Positions 1 to 12,507 of a DNA stretch of 64,000 nucleotides are shown here, piece by piece (the stretch's first letter is position 1; every line of letters starts with the position of its first letter). Origin of the DNA: Nemopilema nomurai. Lineage: Eukaryota > Cnidaria > Scyphozoa > Rhizostomeae > Rhizostomatidae. The notes under the pieces were generated by a model that had not been told where the DNA came from, made no database searches, and saw only the letters and a program-made list of their open reading frames with translations. Position numbers and translations under genes: made by a program. The DNA lies in assembly GCA_003864495.1 (NCBI GenBank), contig PEDN01001369.1:286180-350179 (forward strand), in the 5' to 3' direction.

Positions 1-514
1 CTGAATTTTCATTTGCAATGCTCTCGGCACTTTCCTGCTTTCTCGTTGAGTGATAGGAGGCTAGGAAACAAATTATGTATTGAAAGAGTGCATCTAAAAG
101 TTGCTGGAAAAGATTTGCTTCTGAGACAAACTTTGTCTGTAAAGGCGTACACGATAGGAGGGAGGTAAAAACCGCAGCTTGTGTTCGCCGTTCGTGATAA
201 GGATGCTATCAAGCTCAATCTAAACGAGCTGATGAAACCTAGCCAGGGGGTTGCCAGGGCAGGAAAAAACTTGTTGCTGCGGAGCTTCAAATGGGGAAAA
301 GAAGAATCACTGCTGCTAAGTTTCGTCTAGGCAGAGTCACGCTCTAGAGATTAGTTCACGTGTTATGCGGTGAATTCAGTTACCTCCGGATTATCGCGGA
401 TTCGACACACCTTTTCTAACGTACAGGGTGACGGACCAATTTGCATATCAATAAAAGAGGGAACAAAATCGCTGATCTTCACTTCTATTCGACACTTGTG
501 TGAGTTTCGTAAGC
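1..514. other. 5' flank of the tryptophanase gene
   Basis: No gene is recognised here. Short open frames on the - strand have no family resemblance. The stretch just before 515 would hold the promoter and 5' UTR of the downstream gene, but I cannot identify a core promoter element with confidence. Confidence 0.4.
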
Positions 515-3500
515 ATGGACAACGTTCCAAGTGAGATCGCGTTCCCTGCATTCAAGATAAATGTCGTCCAGAGAGTGAAACAGACTACTAGAGAAGAGAG
601 AGAGAAGCTGTTGAAAGAATGCAATTACAATCTCTTCAAAATCCCGTCAGAAGAAGTAATGGTTGATTTTTTGACAGATTCTGGAACTGGCTCTTTGTCC
701 AATGAGCAAATGGCTACAATGCAGCTCGGAGATGAAAGCTACGCTTGTTCCAAGAGTTGGTACAAATTTAGGGGTGCTGTTGCGGAGCTTTTTGGCTTCA
801 AGCACATCCTTCCAACGCATCAGGGACGGGCAGCTGAGCGGATTCTGTTCACGACAATGGTCTTCCCAGGCATGATAGTTCCCAACAATACCCACTTTGA
901 TACAACCAGGGCCAACATAGAACTTCGTGGCGGTACTGCGTTTGATATACCGATAAAGGAGGCTAGAGATCCAAAGTCACTGAATCCTTTCAAAGGTATG
1001 CTCTTCATTACTCTACAAGCAATCTGCATTCTGTGACTATGTACTTAGCGTCTATTTAATACTAGTCCTACCTATAATAAGCAAGTGAAGCGCAGGCCAC
1101 AGGACTGTAAGGCAAATCAATAGGAAATTAGCCAGAGAGCCTGATAATCACAAGAAAATCTAACAACATTGTGCTAATGTTCTATATTATGCTAAGGGAT
1201 TTAAGTTCGACCTATTGACTTCTCTTTGACATACATTTGACATTACTGAGGCATCAGATGCTAGTTGCAGATGGGTCTACCAGATGATACTGATGTTCAA
1301 TGCAGCCCAGAGGGCATTTGCGAAGCATCAGTTGATTGTTTTTTCTAGCAAAGGAAAAACAATTATTTCTGTGGCCGTGGTAGTATATTGGCCCGTCTTA
1401 AAGCCCAGAATCCCGTTCGTTGTTACTACGTTACTAGGTCATCGTTCATTAAAAACAGTGAAATCCTCTCTGCTATCTTAATCTATCTCCTCTCAAGTGT
1501 TTTTTGACAATAAATTTTGATATTATTACAATGAGTGATCTGTATCGGCAATAGGTTATTACTAGATTTGTATCCAATTTCACGGTAAACCATGCAGAAC
1601 GTCGCGGCAAATTGGAGCCACACCTCTCTTAGTGTCCACAACTGTTTAGAATGAAAGTTTCTTTTGATATCTTTTGATATGCGTTTACCCCGCGGAATGT
1701 TTCTTAGACTCCGCTATTTCAACAGTGCTGTTATCTACCATCTAATAGTATTCATAGCCATCGTCCCTACATTTGTAAAAATGTGTTGCTTTTCTTAATG
1801 TTGTTAAATGATCTCATCCTTAGTTTTGCTGGCGTTTCTCGTTTGAAAGTTTCTGTATTTATGCTTTCCTTTACTGTCAACAACCACGTAGCATTGTAAT
1901 ACGTTTACAGGATTGATTTTGCAAACTGCCTCAGAAGACGCTAGAGTTTGTTCTGAGTACCCTAAACGAATTGCTTTCAATTAAACGATAATTCATTACC
2001 AACAGATTGTCTAGCGATCAAAAAGAAAATTCTTTAATTGAATTTATCTCGGCTGGATAAACGCGAGTCGAAGATTGTTGTTGGTGTTGTGACACTTTTT
2101 GCAAGCCCCAAATCTTCGCACGGCTGTTGTCGAATAGGCGCCAGTGCCCCTACCCACAACGTACACAACAAGATGAATATTTTTACATTAGCACCAATTG
2201 TAAATGTTTCGTTATCTATACAATTACCTTGTGTCTGCTTTTGTTTGCACTCATGGCATCTCAAGCAGTAGAAGGCATCTCAAGCAGCTTTAGTGGTACC
2301 GCTGTTACATTTACTTGGGACAAAGCAAGATCGTGCGAATCCCATTTTCAACAGATCGGTTTCCGTTGCAAAAACGCTAGTCTGCCAATCTAATTGTATT
2401 GTACCAACCACCTACGCAGCTATTAGCTATTAAAGAAATGTACTTTTCACAATGGCAAGAAAGAGCGTAACTGTGATTTTCGCATAGTAAAAGTACTTTT
2501 TCGTTCGACACTTCTTTGTGTATACAATCGTCAGGAAATGACGAGAAGTTGATAAAACGGACAGCCAGTTGCTAGAGAGACACTAGAAGAAAAGCGCGTG
2601 ATTGGCTGAGAGGTAACCAATCAGTATCCACTCTAAGGAGTGTCGGACGAAAAAGTATTTCAAGTTTGCAAAAATTATGTCTCCGGTGTTTTTTCCATGG
2701 GGCAGTTTTGTATACGAAACAATGGTTTTTTCAAAAACGTGAAAACATGTTCCGCTAGTTACCTTTCTAGATTGTTGGCCAACCGCCAATCGTGATAAAA
2801 TTACAGTAAAAACCACTGTTTTCTTTCGGATAACAACGGCAGATTTAACATCCTTACACCTGCACCTCATCCTTAAAACCTTACTTAAAAATCTGTCGTT
2901 TACTTCAAAGTCTTTAAATATCTTCACAACATCTCCTTGTTGCCTAATTGTTTGGCCCCCGATGGCCTCCAAAGTATTCTGCTCCAAAGTGACAACTCGC
3001 AAGCCGTGATCCAAGCTCATTGTTTAGCTTTTATCTGTAGGAAACATGGATATCGAGGCCCTCGAAAAACTGTTGCAAGACCATGGCAAAGATGTTCCCC
3101 TTGTTATGCTCACCCTAACCAACAATGCGGGTGGTGGACAACCTGTTAGCATAAAAAACATCAAGTTTGTAAGTGCGATTTGTCGACATTACGGAAAGCC
3201 TCTCTATTTGGATGCCTGCAGGTACGTCATCAATTCACATCTAAGTCATCAAGTCCATCAACATAACTACATAACTAAAAATCTTCAGTTGGCTACATGT
3301 TGCAAAATCTTGGGCTAAAACTTATTGTGCAATCATTAATGACCAGACCATTTATTATCTATCCGAGGGAAAAGATACTGTAATGCCAAAGATACATTTC
3401 CTGTTTTTCTGACATGATTTGTGTTTTTCCTTGTATGCTGATGATGCACATAGGCCAGGCATGAAAATGTGCTTTGATTGAAAATGTCCAAGCGGTGACT

Positions 3501-5135
3501 GATGGTAGCTTGATTTTCAGGTTCGCCGAAAATGCTTGGTTCATAAAGAAAAGGGAGCCAGGCTACAAGAACAAAAGCATCGTGGAGATCGTTCGAGAAA
3601 TAGCTTCTCTTGTGGATGGAATGACGATGAGTGCGAAGAAGGATGGTTTGAGCCACATCGGTGGTTGGTTGGCACTGAATGATGACAGGGTCGCACAGAA
3701 ATGCACCGAAAACCTAATCGTTACGGAAGGATTCTCCACTTATGGCGGTTTAGCAGGGCGAGATTTAGAAATAATTGCTCAGGGTTTGAAAGAGGTAGTC
3801 ACCGAAGATTATCTATCACAAAGGGTTGGTCAGGTCCAGTACTTTGGGAGCAAGTTGATAGATTCAGGTGTGCCTGTCATGCAGCCAATCGGTGGGCATG
3901 CAGTTTATATTGACGCAAAGGCATTGCTGCCACAGATACCCGCCTTGCACTACCCAGGTACGTAGCTACACTGGCTCTGTATTCGTGTGCCTCTACCAAT
4001 TTGAGCAGTGGTTGGATTATGAAAACTTACTTCATAATCCATTGTTTTGAACGATATATTTTGAAACAAGAATTATTTCAAATACTCCATAGTTCTACTT
4101 TAGAATAACCCAAGGTTTACTCTAGTACAGCTTTTTTATAAAAATTAAGTCTATTAGAATCTATAAAATTCTAGAATAATGCCAGGCTCAACCTTCGTCA
4201 AGACAAAAATTTCTCCTTAATCTGAGTTTTTCCCGAGGCAAAACAACCGTCGTCTCGACGATTTATGCATATGTTTTCAAATACACTAAGTCGCTCTGTG
4301 AGTTATTTATGATGACGCAACACATAAAAAAGATTCAATGTTTACTTTCAGGCGAATTTTCACCTTTTGTTGGGTAAAAACAATTCACGAATTGGAAATG
4401 TATGGAATTGGATTTGGTAAAAACAATTCACGAATAAGAACTTAGGCACAGAATTGAAAATCTTTAAGAACATTCAGGCTCGGTAGAAATTATGCATTCT
4501 TATAAAAAAGTGTACAAGACAATCTAGGAGCAAATTATAAACGTCTTCAAAGCTAATGAAGCCTAGGGAATGAAAATCAAATGAATACAGATTGAGCATA
4601 TGGCCCATTTCCAACTTTTTTGCACATCGACTGATTATATTTACTAGAATTATTTCTGAAATTATATCTTTACTAGAAGTCTTTCATTTAGTGCACACAA
4701 AAGTCGAATGTCATGCCCTCCCTAAAGTTGAGAGTTTGAAAGCTGAAGCCCAATGAATCATTTTGTTAAGGCTGTTTTCTATCCATTTGTGCAGCTGCAA
4801 TTAGTAAAGTGCTGTATTTTGATTTTCCAAGGACACTCCTTTGCTGTTGAGCTTTATCGAGAGGGTGGGTACGATGTACTGAGATTGGTTCTCTCATGTT
4901 TGGGAAATGCCCAGATGGCACAGAAAGACCTGCCGCGATGGAGCTCGTTAGGCTGGCAGTACCACGACGAGTGTACACGAAGGAGCACATCGACTACAGT
5001 GTATTTATCATTGGACAAGTTTGTGCAAGAAAAGATTGGATCAAAGGGTTACGAATCAAAAAAGAGCCAGACTTTCTGCGACACTTTACTGCTGAATTCG
5101 AGTACTATTGTGATAGCGAGCAGATGACAATGTGA
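515..5135 (+). CDS. Tryptophanase (tryptophan indole-lyase), PLP-dependent beta-eliminating lyase, four exons, one frame break
   Basis: Predicted to cleave L-tryptophan to indole, pyruvate and ammonia. Exons: 515-995, 3041-3221, 3521-3957, 4832-5135, all with GT-AG introns; about 467 aa, the usual family length. The start is the ATG at 515 (aagcATGg context). The PLP-lysine segment MSAKKDG is in exon 3. Residues that separate tryptophanase from tyrosine phenol-lyase are of the tryptophanase type: Asp in FDTT (exon 1), Ile in EIGS and His in LRHFTA (exon 4). Exon 4 contains a one-base deficit: GHSFAVELYREGG (4832-4869) is in one frame and EIGSLMFGK onward (from 4881) in the next, so exon lengths total 1403 nt. 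Inserting one base at the GGG run 4867-4869 restores the conserved aligned spacing. Introns, at several positions, argue against bacterial contamination. Tyrosine phenol-lyase is the main alternative. Confidence 0.9.
996..3040 (+). other. Intron 1 of the tryptophanase gene
   Basis: A 2 kb intron with donor gtatg after 995 and acceptor tgtag before 3041. It contains a 145-codon open frame on the opposite strand (2583-3020) that I do not recognise, and several shorter frames. No repeat with clear termini is visible. Confidence 0.7.
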
Positions 5136-5980
5136 TTAGAACTGTTTTTTATGCTTGAGTATACCCGAAACATTAAACAACGTATTCTAAATATACTATC
5201 GTACTGTTTCATATAGCTAGAAGTGTAATCTGAAAGTTAGAAAAGCCAATACAGCCGTGTATGTAAGTTATGTAAGGAAGGTGCCCCAGAAGCCTTCCTT
5301 GTCACACCTGACATCTTTCTTTAAATACTACAGTTGAAGTTGAAATTGCAATAATAAGAAACTTTAGATGATATGTTGCTGCAATGGTGCTTGGTTATTT
5401 GCGAAAAGCTAAATGTAAAGCTTATCAGGGTCTACAACAAATGAGACATTTTAAATATTAAATTGATCTGCTTTAAAGCTGATTGTATGTATATCATTTT
5501 TACTGAGGAATGAATTTTTCTGAAAAGCTAACTTTTCATGCATCTAGATTCTCAAATAGTTGTCATTAGCACGAGTTTTTTATGTTTCAGTGACTGCAAT
5601 AGTGCTGGAACTTTACCAGGTAAGAACTCGAGGGAATCAAATTCAGAACTGGTTATGGGTAGCCCTGCTATATTTTGTCTGTTAATAACTGTCAATGCGC
5701 AGTATATGGATGAAAGTTAAGCCCGTGAGTTCATCGTGAATTTTAGCATCCAACGGGAAAATGCTTCCCTTTTAAAATTTCATAGCCAAAGAATAAGCCA
5801 CCTTCTCTATAGAGTTTTGCAACTTCTCCAAAAATGATATTTAATATTTTGATGTCGTCCAAATCTGATAAGATCTACGCAGAGTGCTTTTAGTAGAGAA
5901 AAGTTAACAGTTTATGTAATAAATATTGAAACTGCAGATTCTCGTTAACGAACGTATTCGGTATCGTATCTTTCAATTGT
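5136..5980. other. Intergenic region after tryptophanase
   Basis: AT-rich, without a recognisable coding region. An ATTAAA hexamer about 35 nt after the stop codon could serve as a poly(A) signal; this is weak evidence on its own. Confidence 0.4.
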
Positions 5981-6551
5981 CAGGGGCGTCGCTGGAGGGG
6001 ATACTGTACCCCCAATCTTGAAGCTGTTTTGTTCTACTTTCGGGGCACTTTTCTGAGTATGGAGTCTTTTAAATTTGCCAATAAAATGGAGCGGTGTAGT
6101 ATTTCTCGCTTAATGAACTAACGCTTATCATTTTCATATATTTACTATCGCTGCACCACTACACCTAGTCAAGTTGATTCACCTTTGTTCGCTCCCAACT
6201 CTATAAATCTAATTACATCACCATTATATTATACTAACACACCCTTCGGCAGCAAAATATTAATTTTCGCTGGTAGAGTGGAGAGAATCAATTTTTCCAA
6301 AAGATCAAGAACAGATAGCACAACTCTGCTTTTACAGAAAGTCTTCAAAATCAACAACGTGGTAAGACCTTTCTTGATTTATTTTACTGCCCCTAATAGT
6401 TCCAACAGAACACAATAAGAACTGTTAAAGCGGGGCTGTAAACTAAGAATTAAGCCACGCCCTTATCCCGATCTCGAGTCGCACCCTATTGCCGGAAATT
6501 CTCAACTTTGTATCCCCCCCCCCCCCAAAAAAAATTGCAAATCCGCCTCTG
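5981..6551. mobile_element. hAT-like miniature inverted-repeat element upstream of NUP58
   Basis: The left end begins CAGGGGCGTCGC and the right end finishes ATCCGCCTCTG, whose reverse complement CAGAGGCG matches the left terminus at 7 of 8 positions. Flanking 8-mers are TCAATTGT (5973-5980) and TTAACTGT (6552-6559), 6 of 8 identical, compatible with a decayed 8-bp hAT target duplication. A C13/A8 homopolymer (6514-6534) lies next to the right end. No transposase is present. The element ends about 120 bp before the NUP58 start codon. The short terminal similarity makes exact limits uncertain. Confidence 0.5.
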
Positions 6552-6672
6552 TTAACTGTACCCTTTCCAATGGAGTTTCAAATGCCAAATTTTCTTTCCA
6601 TTTGTAATTTTTCCTATCCACAAAAATGTATAGGAGGCTATCTCGTTTTGAAGTACCTTGCTAGTCGACAAA

Positions 6673-9600
6673 ATGGCGGCTGCTTCTGGTATTAACTTTG
6701 GCTCTGCTCTTCTTGGGGGCGCATCATCAGGCACACCAGCGTTTGGAACAAGCAGTACCTCACAAGCACCCTCCACTGGGTTCTCGTTATCTGGTGTAAA
6801 GCCTACCACAAGTAGCTCTGTAGGGTTCACTTTCGGCTCCTCCCAAACCCCTGCTTCATCATCTGGATTTGGTCTGGGAGGATTTGGCACTAAACCGGCA
6901 GCCTCTGTTAGCGCTTTTTCAGCTACAACTACCACATCACAAGCCTCACAGCCAACTGGACTTAGTTTATTTCCTACCGGCCTTAATGCAGGAAGTACAA
7001 CTTCATCGCTTGGAGGAGGACTGTTTGGCGCGAAAACTTCTGCTACCACAGCTATATCAGCGGCACCATTTCAGTTATCGTCAGGGGCTGGATCACTTTT
7101 TAGTAGTACTGCCCCGACATTAGGCTTGCAGACAACAGTCGCTAAAACAGCATCAATTGGGTACGCTTCTTTTTATTTGCAACAAAAGCCGTTCGTTTAA
7201 AAATCAAAATTGGAATTTCAAAGACTGGCTGAAAAGTTGTTGGTTGTGTTGCCTAATATTAAATTGTTGATTATGTTCGTTTCAGTTATGGTTAATTATG
7301 GTAGTATCTTTATTATCGGGGGAAGCACCCTTAATCAAATTTGAATAATCACATAAATCTAGCTGTTCTAAGCTGTTCAAGTAGAGCAGATGATTTGGAT
7401 TAATTTGCTGAATGTGGTTTTATTATATTTTAGTATCATTCTTCTGTTGTACCTTGGTTGATTCTAAGTACAGAAGTATTTTTTAATTGTTTTCTTTTTT
7501 CATAGAGAAAAACCAATTGAAAATCCAAAAGATGTGCAAGTTGAACAACCTTTGATGGTCATATATCAAGAAGTTAGGTGAGTTTAGTCTGGCATTTGGA
7601 AATTCTTATCTGATGAAAAAATCTAGGTATATTACAGAGGGTAACAGTTGCAGCCTGGAAGGTGGATAGGACTGGGCAGGGGGCAATAATCCCACTAGTG
7701 AATTCTTTTGCAATAGTGCTAAAGTAAGCCAGAGACACTAAACCCAGTCTTTGTAATATGAGGCGTGCTAATCATTACACACCAAAAACAAAAAATTTGC
7801 CACAAAATTTTTTAAAATTGCTTATGTTTTGAAGATTTTCAAAGCAGCAGTAACTCAAAGTCGCCAAATTAGGTCTCCTTAAAGCAGCACCCAGTTCTAG
7901 ACAACAGGTATGAGAAACAACTGATAAAAAGCGGTTCGCATCACATGCTATCACACGCGCAAAGTAATCAAGGCGTGCGAAATGCCGCACATGGTCTATT
8001 TTGATATTACAAAGACTGTAAACCTAAGGAAAGTTTGATTGTTCTATAATCACATTATCAAGCACAATGTATAAATTGTTTTAAAGACATGGCACCGCAC
8101 TTATAATGCAAACACAGCCAATCATGAGGTTGATAACAGCACTTTGAAGAAAGCCCTGTCTCCCCTAGTGGTTTCAATGCCTGTATCATTTTACAGAGCT
8201 TCAAGTTCCATTTTTGTTATTTATTATCTACTTAAAGTCTATTTGATAGTGAATGCATTTCATTTTACAGTAAGCATATAAAGGAGCAAAGGGCAAGAAA
8301 AGATGAAATCGCAAGATATTCTGCAAAGTTAATTTTGAAAGCTACTGAAGAAATTGCTGTTTTAAAGCAGGTATTCCTCAAATTAAATTGTAAAAGGTTA
8401 TATTTTTGTGTAACTACTTGGTATTTTTCCTAGTTTTCTTGAATTTTTCTTTTGTCTCCTGTTGTGGCCTTTGCTTCATTCAAGAAAATTTTTGTGAATC
8501 ATCCTTTTGACATTTGTTTTACATGTTTACATTACTTTTGTGTTTTACATTTTATTTTCACCCTTAGTCTTTGGCTGAAGTTTCTAATGGAATGCAAAGA
8601 GATGCTGTGGACATAGACAGCCTCAAAGGCGAAGTTTCACAAGTGAGTGCTCTTGGAATTAGGATAAAGAGCAATTTTTTCAAAAGATATTCAAATCCAT
8701 TAAGATATGAAATCTGTGCTAGGTTGAGCTCCAAATGAATTTAATCAATGATTAGATGACATGAGGTTTGATGTGTGTTGGAAATAGGCAGGCCTTCCCA
8801 TGAAGAAATTTTTACAAGAATACCAAACTCCCAGATTGGTTCAGTTTACAAGAACAATCACTCGTTCACAATATTTCCTGAAAAGACCTTTATGGCCTTT
8901 ATGCTTAGGGTATAATCTATAAATTATTGCCTAATGTTTGATTAACTAAATATGTGATTACTGTCAATTTATAATTGAAATTGATGTGTGTGTAAAGTTA
9001 TCAATAATTTAAACAATGAACAAAGGGATCATTGTTTTTATTAGCAACTTGACCTTTGGGATACAGGAATACAGTGACTTAGGTTTAAAAAAAGAGAACA
9101 AATTTTTGTCCAGTTTTAAAATCTGCCACTTCCCCTCTTCCTGTCAAATTTTCTAAAAGTGTTAATTGAAATTTGGGAGAGGTAAACTGAAAAATTTAAA
9201 GATTCAAACAAATGCTTTCTAACCAAACTTCATTGTAATTATCATAGTTATTTCATGATTGTTATTTCTAATCACTTATATCACTTATATGTTGTCTTAT
9301 ATATTGTTATTTCTAATCACTTATATGTTGTCTTTTTCAAACCCTAGGAATTGAACAATGCTGCTCTTGCACGAAGGCTTCAAGAGATGCCATCAAGTTT
9401 ACAGCATGACTTTTCTGCTCCAATGGAATATTTTTGTTTGCTTGTAGTCTCCTTTGAAGCTAGAGTCAAATTATACAGACAACAGTTGGATGAACTTGAA
9501 ACATATTTGTCAGCTAGTACTCAAGTTCAGAACTTCAATCCGCAAGGTTCTTTTGAGATTTTTTTATCTCTCCAAGTTTTGACTGGTTTTGTGTCTTGGG

Positions 9601-12507
9601 AAATCTGGCAATGATGGAGCTCCTTAGAATTCTGAGCTTTTGCAGACTATTCCTTTTTTGTTGCTATGTCTAAACATTTTGCAATCATTTAGCTTTGTGG
9701 ATTTGAGCTCCTTTCCTTTTTCCCTTGCCACAAGATATTTTTTAAGAAATTTTACAGCCACAGCATGTCATTTGGTTCTTGGGTGACTCATATAGATATA
9801 ATTTGACCTTTGTTGCCTGGGGGTTTACCATCAATGTTTAAGCATGCTGTGTTTATGGCGTTACATTGCTTGCATGCTTTGGACTTTTGAACACTGACAT
9901 AAATAAATGTACAATCAGAATAATATAGTAGTTAATCTATTTAAAAATTGGTACTAACATTAATTTCTAAGTTTTTATTAAAAAAGCTACATAGAACACA
10001 ATATTGTTGTGATTGTTGAAGCTTGCTTTGAGCATAGTCCATCAAAAGTGTTGTTTAAAGAGAAGGAGCAAAGGCTGTGAATCAGACTCAATATTCTTTT
10101 TTCAGATCTTTTCAGTGTTTTGAGACAACTCAATGATACATTTGTTGGTCTGGCAGCTCAGCTACAAGGAATACACGAGACTGTTCAGGTAACCTTAGTA
10201 CCTCAGTTCTTTTCTTTTAGCACCTACGATCGCACGTTCACCTGCCTGCAAACACACAACTTGAATTGCGTGTGCTTTTCATCACACGCGCAAAGAGGTG
10301 TTTTTCATCACACATGATTTCCCTTGGCCTCATGATTTTTTATCCCTTCTTACTGTCTTTTCCCCTTAACACTTGATTAGCACTTTTGATTACAATATGA
10401 TTCATCCAAGTTTCGGAAGTGTTGTTTCGGCTTTGCCTGAATGCTCCTTTGAACTTAGTGGCTCATTTTCAGTTGATATAAATGGAAAACGTTTATTAAT
10501 TTTTGTGTGTAAGCAAGGTGCCATGCAAAGAGAAACTATCCTTGCTGATGCGAATTGAGAGGAAGGGAATCAGAAGCGTATAAGCTTAATTTTTCATTGA
10601 ATTGAGATGGCAAATGTGTTTTATTTTTCTTTTTGAAGAAAGACTATATTTGTTTTGAGTACTAAAGGTGCTTTCCCAAACTTAACCTCTATTCTATGTA
10701 CGTCATCTGCATTTCTTTAGGTCCTATAGTATAAATAATTCTGTCTCTAGTCTCTGAAAAGCAAATACTTACAATACAGAAGAGTTGTTTTACACGATAA
10801 CACGGATATTTTTGGATACAAATATCGGAATAGCGGCAGGGAAGGTAAGATTTTCATAACGCCATACTTTCAGCTCCACATTATAGTGATTTGCAATGAC
10901 GAGCCCCAAGAACTGCTCCACTTCAGCATACGTTATTTATTTTATTATACAAACGTTTTATTATACATATTATATCATACGTTATTATACATTTCAATTT
11001 AACGACTGACGACTCCATGTACGCTGTCACCCTACGAAAGTTCCAATTGATTTCTGGTTCTATGATGTTTCTTGGAGATTTGCTGTCTTGCCCTGTAAAT
11101 CTTATCAGTGCAGAATCTTTCTTCGCATACATCGTTTGATAAAAGCAATTCTGTTTCCGTATTTACGTCATTTGGGTATTGATTAATGATCCTTTAATTT
11201 AACAAGTGCTTATTCGATTGCCAGCCTCTTAGGAGTTATCGATTTTATCATTCATTGCCAGTTACTCTCATTCAAAATCCAGCAATGTTTTTTGTCCAGG
11301 GTATTAGTATATATGGCTCCTTTGCGATTTCTTGTAATTAGTGTAATTCGTGTTTATTTAATGTAGCTATGAACCATTCCTGTGCGTTTGTCTTAACGGC
11401 TAATTCATATTAATTCGATTAGAGAATTCCTGAAAAATCACTGTCGCTTTGTTGTGAAGTTTTTGTCTAGAGCCATTAACCTTCCAAAACCAAAATCTTT
11501 TAATTTGTTGTTGTTGTTTAGATGGTCAACGAGGAAGTGGACCCTCGCCTTTCGCAGGACTAGCCGGCCCTTCTGCGGTAGCCATGGCAGCAGTGTTGAA
11601 TCAGACAACAGCTGGTAATCGACACTAATCTGTTTTATGGAGAATCGTCGTGATTTTGATAGGAAGTGTTCTGCGAAGCGTTCCTCCAGTGCTTTTCATT
11701 GCATGAACTCGTTGAGGACCCCCTGCCCTTTGATAGCTCAATGAAAAATACCATTGTTCGTATAATTATCTCTTCGTATAAATAATATCTTAATTTAAGA
11801 ATCTCGTGCAGCTTCGCACCTACTCATGTTTGTTATTGCTCTTTTGACTTTTGTATTTTTAGTAAATTGAACAGTTATGATTTTCCTCTCTTCGATTAGA
11901 AATGAAACTGTACAAATTTTCTTTTTAGCGAAGTTTTGTTAACGCCATAGTTTTTACTTTGGTTTCAGTAGATATTAACTCAAAAAGTGATGAAAAATCT
12001 CTTCTAGAATTAGACCCATCTAGAATTAAGACCTCTGTTTGAGCTCTTTTTTGCCATTATACGTTTCGAAATTGAATGATTTTTATTTAATTCCTCTTAC
12101 TATGTGCGCTTTAACTTGCCGTCAAATGGCATGAACAGGAATACATTCAAGGCTTGTTTTAAACAGAACCTCTGATGCTTTCTTGTGATTTCCACTTTCG
12201 TTTAGGTGTCCAAAGTACTGGGGTCAGCGGATCATTCGGAATGAATAAACTTGGTCAATCGTCTTTGGCAAAAACTGCCACCGGTCTCTCCACCACCGGA
12301 ATGAGTCGAAGCCTTTCATTTTCCGGGCTATCAAGTCGTGGAGCCGGAACTTCGCTGTCTCTAGGCGCTGGCTCATCACTGACCGGATCATCACTTGGGT
12401 CCTCACTGACCGGTTCACTATTTGGCAAGGCTGGGTCATCGGCGTCAACAGTACCGCAGTTTCAGCTGCAAAATCCCCCTGGTACGAAACGCGGAAAAAA
12501 GGATTAG
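6673..12507 (+). CDS. NUP58: Nucleoporin NUP58/p58-p45, FG-repeat channel nucleoporin, nine exons
   Basis: Component of the central NUP62-NUP54-NUP58 channel of the nuclear pore. Exons: 6673-7160, 7506-7577, 8271-8370, 8568-8642, 9348-9546, 10106-10188, 10751-10844, 11522-11614, 12206-12507; they sum to 501 codons plus stop. Exon 1 is an S/T/G-rich FG domain (GFTFGSS, GLFGAKT). Exons 2-6 form the coiled-coil core, with YRQQLDELE and TFVGLAAQLQGIHETVQ, which align closely with vertebrate NUP58. Exon 8 has the SPFAGLAGPSAVAMAAVL segment, and exon 9 returns to low-complexity FG-like sequence before ending PPGTKRGKKD, like the basic tail of the vertebrate protein. The start ATG at 6673 is the first in frame (caaaATGg). 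Vertebrate NUP58 is somewhat longer, mostly in FG repeats. Confidence 0.93.
9259..9333 (+). repeat. Short direct duplication in NUP58 intron 4
   Basis: The string TTGTTATTTCTAATCACTTA occurs at 9259 and again at 9304; both copies run into TATGTTGTCT. The first copy has an extra TATCACT. The duplication lies directly before the acceptor of exon 5 (9347) and partly forms its pyrimidine-rich tract. Confidence 0.85.

Noticed and set aside
4867..4881. Programmed ribosomal frameshift in tryptophanase
   Set aside because: No slippery heptamer or obvious downstream structure, and a one-base deficit at a G run explains the break more simply.
515..5135. Bacterial contamination as the source of the tryptophanase
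   Set aside because: Three GT-AG introns at matching phases, and continuity with animal genes in the same sequence.
515..5135. Tyrosine phenol-lyase as the product
   Set aside because: Visible discriminating residues (Asp, Ile and His at the positions that are Thr, Arg and Phe in tyrosine phenol-lyase) favour tryptophanase, although activity is not proven.
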